Positions 1 through 5,523 of a stretch of 5,523 nucleotides of DNA are shown piece after piece. Origin of the DNA: Frankiaceae bacterium. Its GTDB lineage: Bacteria > Actinomycetota > Actinomycetes > JAFAQI01. Under the pieces are notes generated by a model, which was not told the origin of the DNA, searched no databases, and saw only the letters and a list, made by a program, of their open reading frames with translations. Position numbers and translations under genes: made by a program. Within the stretch, counting starts at the first letter, position 1; every line of letters starts with the position of its first letter. The DNA is taken from contig JAVEEE010000493.1 in NCBI GenBank assembly GCA_030840615.1, forward strand, positions 1 to 5,523. The letters are read 5' to 3'.

Positions 1-2378
1 GCCCGCCGGTCGGCTGCCCAACCGGAGATGTCCTGACCGTCCAGGACGACGAAGCCGGACCTGGTCGCAACGAATCCTGAGATGGCGTCGAACAGGGTCG
101 TCTTGCCGGCGCCGTTCGGTCCGATCAGGCCGAGCACCTCGCCCCGATGCAGGCTGAGCGCCGCGTTGTCGACCGCACGCAGCCCGCCGTACTCGACGGT
201 CACGTCGGCGAGCTCCAGGACCGCCGGCTGGGCGAGCAGCTCAGCACGGCGCGCCGTTTCCGCCGTCCGCGTGCCGCGGGCGGGACGCGTCTTGGCGGGC
301 GTGGTGTCACCGGTGTTCGCCCGGGCTGCGCCTTCGAGGAAGACCGCGCGGAGGATGTCGGTGCGGTTCAGCAGCTCGCTGGTCGGGCCGGTGAACCGGA
401 CCTCACCCTTCTCCATGAACACGGCGCGTTCGGCAAGTGTGAGAGCGACGTTGACCGATTGCTCGACGACGATGATCGTGGTGCCCTGCGCATGGATGGC
501 ACGGACGATGTCGACGAGCTGGGCCACGATGGTCGGCGCCAGCCCGAGGGACAGCTCGTCGATCATGAGCAGGCGTGGCTTGGCGATGAAGGCCATCGCG
601 AGGCCGAGCATCTGCTGCTCTCCACCCGAGAGGTTTCCGGCGAGGACGCCACCGCGGGTGCGCAACACCGGGAAGTACTCGAGCACCTGTGCGGTGGCGG
701 CCTCGATGTGGCTCGCGTCGCGCCGGTTGGTCCAGCCGGCGAGCCGGAGGGATTCGTCGACGGTAAGGGTCGGAAAGATGCTGCGGCCACCGGGCATCTG
801 CACGATCCCAGCCTCGAACTTGGCCTTGGCGTCCAGGTGAGTGATGTCCTGGCCGTCGAAGACGATCGATCCGGCCGACGGCGGCTGGAGGCCGGAGATG
901 GCCTTGAGCAGGGTGGACTTGCCCGCGCCGTTCGTGCCCAGCAGCGCGACGATCTCTCCCTCCTCGACCTCGAAGTCGACTGCGAACAGCACCTGGACCG
1001 AGTCGTAGGCGACGTCGATGCCGCTGCAGGTCAGCAGGGCCGCGGTGCCTGTGTCGGCGCGGCGCTGCCGCAGTCTCGCCAGTGCCGCGAGGGATCGCAG
1101 CGCCGACGCGGCGTCGTCGGCGACGAACCGGGCGGTCACCACGAGGATCCCGCCGGCGATCAGCCAGTACGGACCGAGAGCGGCCAGGCCGACGCGGATG
1201 CCATGACTGTCCGACAGGCCGGCCACGGGCACGATGAGATATAGAACGACGACTCCACCGACGGCGAAGAGCATGCCCATCCCGAAGGCGAGCGTCCGCA
1301 CCCGGGCCGGCGCGACCAGCGACTGCACCGTGGTGAACGGCGGGATGTACATGCCCGCGATGAAGAAGGCCAGCATGATCAGGCCGATCGAGATCGGCTC
1401 GCTGCGCACCTCCGCCATGGCGACGATGAGCACGCCGACGGCCATCGTGAAGTAGCCGCACCACTTGAGTGGCTCTCCGACGTCACGCTGCACCCACTTG
1501 CGGGTCAGCGGGCCGGCCGTCAAGGTGCCGATCAGGTAGGCAGCGCTGGATACCGACGTGAGAACGCCGCGGCCGAACTCGCCGATGTGAAACACCCGCT
1601 CGTAGAAAAGCGGGATGGTGAACGCGAGTGGCAGCAGGCCCGCGCCGATGAACGCGAACGCCAGGTATTGCCGCCGCAGCGTCGGCACGGACCACAGGGT
1701 GCGAGCAGCTTCGCCGAACTTCGGCGGCTGCTGCCCCGCGACATCCGCGGCAGCCGCAGGATCATCGGCCTCGCCGCGAAGCGGCTCCCGCAGCCGCATG
1801 CACAGCAGCGCGGTCAGGACGATGGGCACGATGAAGATGAAGAACGGCGCCCGCCAGCCGAAAGCAGAGGCCAGCCCGCCGGCCACGACGCCGCCCGCGA
1901 TGGCGCCGATGCTCGGCGTCGACAGGTAGACGGCGTAGACACTCGATCGCGACTCCGGCGTGTAGTAGTCGGTCAGCAACGACGGCTGGAACGTGGTGTT
2001 GGAAAGGTTGCCGAGACCGTTGCCGACCCGCATCAGCAGCAGCAGCCACACCGTCCCGACCACACCGGTGGCGAAGGAGAAGACGCCGGCCGCGACTCCG
2101 GAGATGACCGCGAGGTTCCGTCGCGGTGCGCGGTCGCCGAGGTGACCCGCCGGGATGGCCAGGAGCAGCACGATCGACAGGTTGAGCAGGACGACGGTCG
2201 CGAAAGCCTGGTCGCTGAGGTGAAACGCGTGCTTGATGTTCGGCGCGAGGACGTTGAACGCCGAGGTGTCGAACTCGTCGAAGAAGTAGAGCGCGGACAG
2301 AAGCACCAGCGGTAGCGCCGGAGCGCCTCCGGTCGCGCCGGTCAGCCGGCTGCGCAACGAGCCCATGGCGGACCTCAT
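1..2378 (-). CDS. MFS transporter fused to LivF-like and LivG-like ABC ATPase domains (3' end outside window)
   Basis: One uninterrupted frame of 792 codons runs to the left edge. Residues 1-422 look like a whole MFS carrier: six helices, motif A (GHLGDRAPRRN) at 78-88, a polar cytoplasmic loop at about 195-236, then six more helices ending near 418. After a linker of about 25 residues comes a LivF-like ATPase (about 448-682): Walker A GTNGAGKST 481-489, signature LSGGEQQ 583-589, Walker B LLMID 603-607 with E608, SLGLAP, and VEQ at 638-640, where LivF proteins usually have Gln instead of the switch His. A Pro/Ala/Arg/Thr-rich linker (683-718) leads to a LivG-like ATPase with Walker A GPNGAGKTT 753-761 and the LivG-typical ISGF; the rest lies outside. 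The ATPases should drive the fused permease just upstream; the carrier's job is unknown. MFS C-termini are normally cytoplasmic, which suits the fusion. No ATG, GTG or TTG lies in either linker, so the ATPases have no obvious separate starts. Confidence 0.92.
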   Translation of the reverse strand, partial: MRSAMGSLRSRLTGATGGAPALPLVLLSALYFFDEFDTSAFNVLAPNIKHAFHLSDQAFATVVLLNLSIVLLLAIPAGHLGDRAPRRNLAVISGVAAGVFSFATGVVGTVWLLLLMRVGNGLGNLSNTTFQPSLLTDYYTPESRSSVYAVYLSTPSIGAIAGGVVAGGLASAFGWRAPFFIFIVPIVLTALLCMRLREPLRGEADDPAAAADVAGQQPPKFGEAARTLWSVPTLRRQYLAFAFIGAGLLPLAFTIPLFYERVFHIGEFGRGVLTSVSSAAYLIGTLTAGPLTRKWVQRDVGEPLKWCGYFTMAVGVLIVAMAEVRSEPISIGLIMLAFFIAGMYIPPFTTVQSLVAPARVRTLAFGMGMLFAVGGVVVLYLIVPVAGLSDSHGIRVGLAALGPYWLIAGGILVVTARFVADDAASALRSLAALARLRQRRADTGTAALLTCSGIDVAYDSVQVLFAVDFEVEEGEIVALLGTNGAGKSTLLKAISGLQPPSAGSIVFDGQDITHLDAKAKFEAGIVQMPGGRSIFPTLTVDESLRLAGWTNRRDASHIEAATAQVLEYFPVLRTRGGVLAGNLSGGEQQMLGLAMAFIAKPRLLMIDELSLGLAPTIVAQLVDIVRAIHAQGTTIIVVEQSVNVALTLAERAVFMEKGEVRFTGPTSELLNRTDILRAVFLEGAARANTGDTTPAKTRPARGTRTAETARRAELLAQPAVLELADVTVEYGGLRAVDNAALSLHRGEVLGLIGPNGAGKTTLFDAISGFVATRSGFVVLDGQDISGWAADRR
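2375..2378 (-). other. ATGA stop-start overlap between permease and MFS-ATPase fusion genes
   Basis: The permease stop TGA (2377-2375) lies within ATGA, whose ATG (2378-2376) starts the fusion gene. Four-base overlaps of this kind usually mean coupled translation, which would help make the permease and its ATPases in equal amounts. Confidence 0.8.
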
Positions 2379-4612
2379 GCCAGGACCGCCTTGAGGGAGA
2401 CATCGTCCTCGGTCGGGCCTGCGGCGGCGGGGGCGTGCTGGAGGATGTCCTCGGCATCGTGCCCGGCGCTGGATCCGTCGTCAGTGTCGTGCCCGGAGTC
2501 GCGCACCTGCCCGGCCCGGGCCTCCGCAAGTGTCGCCGTCCGCCGATCCGCAACCAGGCTGGGCACCGTGATGGCGCGTCGACGAGCGATGGAACGCAAC
2601 AGACCGTCGCGGGCGGCATAGAAGCCCTGGGCCACGCCGCCGGGCGCGATCATCAGCAGGATCAGGACGCCCAGCCCGCTGGCCAAGGTCTGGACTCGAG
2701 GACCGAAGCCGCCGTAGCGAAGCACCCCGAGATAGGCGGCTCCGAGCATCGCGCCGGGCAACGAGGTGACTCCCCCGATGACGACGATGGTCATCAGCAG
2801 GATGCTGACCGTCGGGTCGAACGACGCCTGGTCCAAGGCACCTTGGTGGTAGACGAACAGGGCTCCTGCGAGCGCCGCCCAGAAGCCGGAGATGGCGAAA
2901 GCTGCGATGCGGGTGCGAGCGACGTTGATCCCGTAGCTCTGGGCACCCCGGGTGTTGTCGCGCACCGCGATGATCGCGCGACCCGCACGAGTCCGTCGTA
3001 ATGCTGCAGCGGACAGCAGCGCCGCGAGAAGGAAACCGGCGGTGACGTAGTAGAAGGCGAGCGGGCCGGCCAGCGAGAAGCGCCCGTACAGCAGCGGCCG
3101 GTCAACGGTGTGGAGCGTGTCCGGGAGGAACGACGCGAAGTAGCGCGGGGACAGCAGGAAGACGTTGACCGAGATGGCGAATGCCAGCGTGGTCGCGGCC
3201 AGGAACGGCCCCTGGATCCGAAGCGCCGGCAGGCCGATGACGAGAGAGGCAGCCGACCCGGCGAGGCCCGCGACCAGCAGGGTCAGGAAGAAGTCGGCAT
3301 GCAGATGGGCGCCGAACCAGCCGGCGAAGAACGCACCGACCGCCGCCAGCCCCCAGTGGCCGAGGCTGATCTGGCCGGACCATCCGGTCAGGATGACGAG
3401 CGAGACACAGACGATCGCGTAGATGAGGATGACGGACGCAAGCGCCTGCTTGCCGACGTCGAGACGAAGCGGCACCAGCACCAGAAGCGCGATCGCGACC
3501 AGCAGGAAGGCAGCCTTGCCCCACACGACCTCGGGGAGGCGTCGCAGCTCCGGTGCCAGCGGCCGGAACTCCGTCGCCTCCCGGTAGCTGGTGAGGCCGG
3601 CGTCCTCGCCCCGGCTGAGCTTGCGTCGTTGCGCGAGCAGGACGACGAGAAGCACCGGAACGGTGATCGCGCCCGGCAGGAACGGGTCGTTGTAGACGAA
3701 GTAGACGGATTGGGTGAGGATGCCGATCCCGATGCCGCCGAGGAGTGCCCGCGGGAAGCTCTCCATGCGCGCGAAGATCGCGGCGGCGAGTCCGTAGATG
3801 AGTGCCGTCGGCCCGATGTCCACGCCGATGTTGACCCCGGTGACGGCGGTCTGGAGGAACATCGCGAGTGCGGACAGCACCGCCGCGATGATCCACACGA
3901 CCGTGGACAGCCGACGTACCGGCACTCCGAGCAGCCGGGCGCGGTCAGCGTTCTCCGCCGAGCCCCGGATGGCCAGTCCGAGGCTGCTGCGCCGGAAGAA
4001 CAGGGTGAGCCCGGCGACGGCGATGGCCGTGACGACAGCGATCGCAAGGACGTCCCCGCTGAACCGGACGCCGCTGATGCTGAAGTGGAAGGCGGAGAAG
4101 GGGGTCGTGGGCGGGGCAGAGTCCATCGTGCGCCCACCGAGGCCACCCACGGACACGCCGAACCACGACGGAACGATCAGCTGCAGGAGCGCCAGCAGCA
4201 GGCTGAGCCCGACCGTGGCGATCATCAACACCAGCCGGGGGGCTCGCGCGAACCGGCGGACCACGGCCAGCTCGACAACGGCGCCGACGATCGCTGCCGC
4301 GATGATCGTGACCCCGATCGCGACGACGTAGGGAACATGCTCGAGCTTCATCAGCATGATGCCGAGCAGGGCGGGGGCAGCGCCGATCTCGCCTTGCGCG
4401 AAGTTGATGACGCGGTTCGCGCGGTAGACCAGCATCAGACCGATGGCCAGCAACGCGTAGGAGAGCCCGATGAACGCCGACAGGACCAGGATGCCGAGCG
4501 GCGGCGTCCGACCTTGAAGCATCAGCTCGAACCCGAGCACGCACGCGCCCGCGGCGAGACCCTGCTTCACCAGGTCGGGAGTCCGCCGGAGGACCTCGTC
4601 GGCCCGGCCCAT
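2375..4612 (-). CDS. Fused LivH-LivM-like ABC transporter permease
   Basis: Forms the membrane channel of a Liv (HAAT) type ABC importer. LivH and LivM are normally separate proteins of about 300 residues each; here both lie in one 745-residue chain. The LivH half (about 35-325) has the family sequence NRVINFAQGEIG at 66-77 and an EAA-like cytoplasmic loop around N221 (GSAENADRARLLG) that should dock one ATPase. A hydrophilic linker spans about 327-364. The LivM half (about 368-678) carries GQISLGHWGL at 413-422 and its own ATPase-docking loop AVRDNTRGAQSYGI around D552-N553. After the last helix comes a polar, Asp- and Ala-rich tail (about 680-745). I chose ATG at 4612, which overlaps the upstream stop as TGATG and suggests coupled translation. 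GTG at 4624 would add four residues; neither start has a clear Shine-Dalgarno sequence. It should pair with the LivF- and LivG-like domains of the next gene. Confidence 0.93.
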   Translation of the reverse strand: MGRADEVLRRTPDLVKQGLAAGACVLGFELMLQGRTPPLGILVLSAFIGLSYALLAIGLMLVYRANRVINFAQGEIGAAPALLGIMLMKLEHVPYVVAIGVTIIAAAIVGAVVELAVVRRFARAPRLVLMIATVGLSLLLALLQLIVPSWFGVSVGGLGGRTMDSAPPTTPFSAFHFSISGVRFSGDVLAIAVVTAIAVAGLTLFFRRSSLGLAIRGSAENADRARLLGVPVRRLSTVVWIIAAVLSALAMFLQTAVTGVNIGVDIGPTALIYGLAAAIFARMESFPRALLGGIGIGILTQSVYFVYNDPFLPGAITVPVLLVVLLAQRRKLSRGEDAGLTSYREATEFRPLAPELRRLPEVVWGKAAFLLVAIALLVLVPLRLDVGKQALASVILIYAIVCVSLVILTGWSGQISLGHWGLAAVGAFFAGWFGAHLHADFFLTLLVAGLAGSAASLVIGLPALRIQGPFLAATTLAFAISVNVFLLSPRYFASFLPDTLHTVDRPLLYGRFSLAGPLAFYYVTAGFLLAALLSAAALRRTRAGRAIIAVRDNTRGAQSYGINVARTRIAAFAISGFWAALAGALFVYHQGALDQASFDPTVSILLMTIVVIGGVTSLPGAMLGAAYLGVLRYGGFGPRVQTLASGLGVLILLMIAPGGVAQGFYAARDGLLRSIARRRAITVPSLVADRRTATLAEARAGQVRDSGHDTDDGSSAGHDAEDILQHAPAAAGPTEDDVSLKAVLA
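2385..2392 (-). promoter_or_regulatory. Ribosome binding site deciding the start of the MFS-ATPase fusion gene
   Basis: On the minus strand this reads AAGGCGGT, matching the consensus AAGGAGGT at seven of eight bases, and sits six bases before the ATG at 2378. It lies inside the end of the permease gene. It favours the 2378 start. A second ATG at 2366 (residue 5) is also possible, since GAGG at 2373-2376 lies six bases before it; the choice changes the protein by only four residues. Confidence 0.7.
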
Positions 4613-4614
4613 CA
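4610..4614 (-). other. TGATG stop-start overlap between binding-protein and permease genes
   Basis: The binding-protein stop TGA (4614-4612) shares one base with the proposed permease ATG (4612-4610). No Shine-Dalgarno sequence is visible upstream, so the permease is probably translated by ribosomes that finish the binding protein and restart. No promoter is visible in the window; the operon promoter must lie beyond the right edge or further upstream. Confidence 0.65.
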
Positions 4615-5523
4615 GGCGGCGCACACGCCGTTCGGGTAGACGCGCATGGTGCGGTCGATCTGACCGTGCTGGAACCGGCGATCTCCCAGCACGGAGACGT
4701 AGGTGCCGGGTTGCCCGTTCTTGGGCGACTTGCGGGTCGGGCAGTACCAGACCTCACGGATGTCCCGCTGGCCGAGGTAGGCGTCTCCGCGGACGCCGTA
4801 CTTGATGGCACCGTTCTCGGGATGCCCGGGCATGAGGGGAAGGTTGAACATCCCCGTTTGGATCGACGCGATCGTCGGTGACGGACCCGCGGACTGGAGC
4901 ATGTCGCCGGCCATCCAGAAATAGGGCCAGGCGTTCAGGGCCAGCGCCGGCGGCGAGTCCTTCGCCCCCGAGTCCTTGTAGGCCTTGTAGTAGTCCCAGG
5001 TCTGCGGTGCCGCCTGGAACTTCCGCAACGACGGCCCGAAGGCGTAGCGCCAGGAGTTCTGGTTCATCAGCTGCCCGAGGAGATCGTCGTCGATCGCGCC
5101 GGCACCCGCGAGGACGAGCTCAGGGTGCCAGTTCTCGGCGTCGAGATCGTTGGACAGCGGAATGGCCGCGATCAGGTCCATGTAGAGGTAGACGGTGGTG
5201 TAACCGCCGAGCTTGATCTTGGCGGCGATCGTCTGCATGTCCTGCGCCATCGTGTTGAGGTCGGCGGCGAACGGGAACTCGTCGACCTTGCCGCCACCGC
5301 AGGCACTGACCTTGTTCATGAAGTCATGTGCGCCAGGGGTGAAGGTGTCAGGGACCGGCACGTCGTGGACGATGGCGATCTTCCGGGTCGGCGTCGTCAA
5401 GCCGGTGCCCGACCGGAGCACCTCGGTGCCGGCGTACTTCACCGGCTTGCCGACGAGCTTCTGGCAGAAATACTCCGAGCCGAACTTCGAGACGTTCTCG
5501 AGACTCATCTGCCAGTCCCAGAC
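4612..5523 (-). CDS. Liv-type ABC transporter substrate-binding protein, C-terminal part (5' end outside window)
   Basis: Captures the solute outside the membrane and delivers it to the permease encoded next. The frame is open to the right edge, so the signal peptide and first lobe are missing; 303 residues up to the TGA at 4614-4612 are visible. The Met at 5508 is internal, because the frame continues upstream as V-W-D-W-Q. Numbering from the edge, the chain alternates strands and helices as in type 1 periplasmic-binding folds: a strand RKIAIVHDVP near 47-56, a helix with MAQDMQTIAAKIK, a strand YTTVYLYMD, and a late aromatic stretch LNAWPYFWMAGDML. Four cysteines (20, 75, 261, 301) are present and could form disulfides after export. 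The family call rests on overall pattern and on the Liv-type permease and ATPase genes downstream. The ligand is unknown; the protein need not bind branched-chain amino acids. Its stop codon overlaps the permease start. Confidence 0.85.
   Translation of the reverse strand, partial: VWDWQMSLENVSKFGSEYFCQKLVGKPVKYAGTEVLRSGTGLTTPTRKIAIVHDVPVPDTFTPGAHDFMNKVSACGGGKVDEFPFAADLNTMAQDMQTIAAKIKLGGYTTVYLYMDLIAAIPLSNDLDAENWHPELVLAGAGAIDDDLLGQLMNQNSWRYAFGPSLRKFQAAPQTWDYYKAYKDSGAKDSPPALALNAWPYFWMAGDMLQSAGPSPTIASIQTGMFNLPLMPGHPENGAIKYGVRGDAYLGQRDIREVWYCPTRKSPKNGQPGTYVSVLGDRRFQHGQIDRTMRVYPNGVCAA

Noticed and set aside
147..1244. Plus-strand open frame of 365 codons, and similar ones at 82-840 and 1587-2315
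   Set aside because: All are antisense to the MFS-ATPase gene, with biased composition and no recognisable domain.
403..1464. Minus-strand open frame of 353 codons
   Set aside because: It is shifted relative to the MFS-ATPase frame, Arg- and His-rich, and has no motif. The other frame carries Walker A, signature and Walker B, so this is a shadow.
1113..2378. MFS gene as a stand-alone gene ending near 1113
   Set aside because: No stop codon exists in this frame anywhere down to position 1; residue numbering stays in register from the ATG through both Walker A motifs.
1762..2619. Minus-strand open frame of 285 codons spanning the permease-MFS border
   Set aside because: It overlaps two well-supported genes in another frame, and its product is Arg- and Pro-rich without membrane helices or motifs.
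3110..4639. Plus-strand open frame of 509 codons
   Set aside because: It lies exactly opposite the permease gene. Its product is a low-complexity mix of Arg, Asp, Glu, Gln and Gly with no domain, as expected of an antisense frame in high-GC DNA. The minus-strand product has clear LivH and LivM features.
4612..5508. Treating the Met at 5508 as the start of a complete small protein
   Set aside because: The frame stays open to the window edge, no signal peptide follows this Met, and binding proteins of this type are longer; it is an internal residue.
1..5523. tRNA, rRNA, CRISPR, insertion sequence, terminator hairpin or riboswitch
   Set aside because: I saw no direct repeats, inverted repeats or RNA gene signatures beyond what GC-rich coding sequence produces, and there is no intergenic space to hold them.

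Overview
This window looks like part of a chromosome from a high-GC Gram-positive bacterium, probably an actinomycete. By eye it is about two-thirds G+C. Third codon positions are almost always G or C, genes overlap by one or a few bases, and long antisense open frames appear by chance. I cannot name the genus. The whole window is coding, with no RNA gene, mobile element, CRISPR array or terminator visible, and no intergenic stretch. All real genes lie on the minus strand, so transcription runs from the right edge to the left edge, and both end genes are cut by the window.

Right to left: (1) 5523-4612 is the C-terminal 303 residues of an extracytoplasmic substrate-binding protein of the LivK type (type 1 periplasmic-binding fold). 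(2) 4612-2375 is a 745-residue permease in which a LivH-like half and a LivM-like half are fused, with an extra hydrophilic C-terminal tail. It starts on the stop codon of gene 1 (TGATG). (3) 2378-1 is one open reading frame of at least 792 codons. It encodes a complete 12-helix major facilitator superfamily (MFS) transporter of about 420 residues, then a LivF-like ATPase domain, a short linker and the start of a LivG-like ATPase domain that runs off the left edge. It overlaps gene 2 by ATGA and has a near-consensus ribosome binding site.

Together the three genes hold every part of a branched-chain-amino-acid-type (HAAT family) ABC importer: binding protein, two permease domains and two ATPase domains. 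They are packed into only three chains, and the two ATPases are tethered to an MFS carrier. MFS carriers normally work alone as secondary transporters, so an MFS-LivF-LivG polypeptide in a Liv operon is the most unusual thing here. I recall no experimentally characterised protein of this design, though I cannot search databases. Because this frame has no stop before the window edge, it is easy to miss if only closed reading frames are considered. The substrate cannot be read from the sequence. 'Branched-chain amino acid' is a family label, and related systems carry other amino acids, amides, urea or aromatic and other carboxylates.
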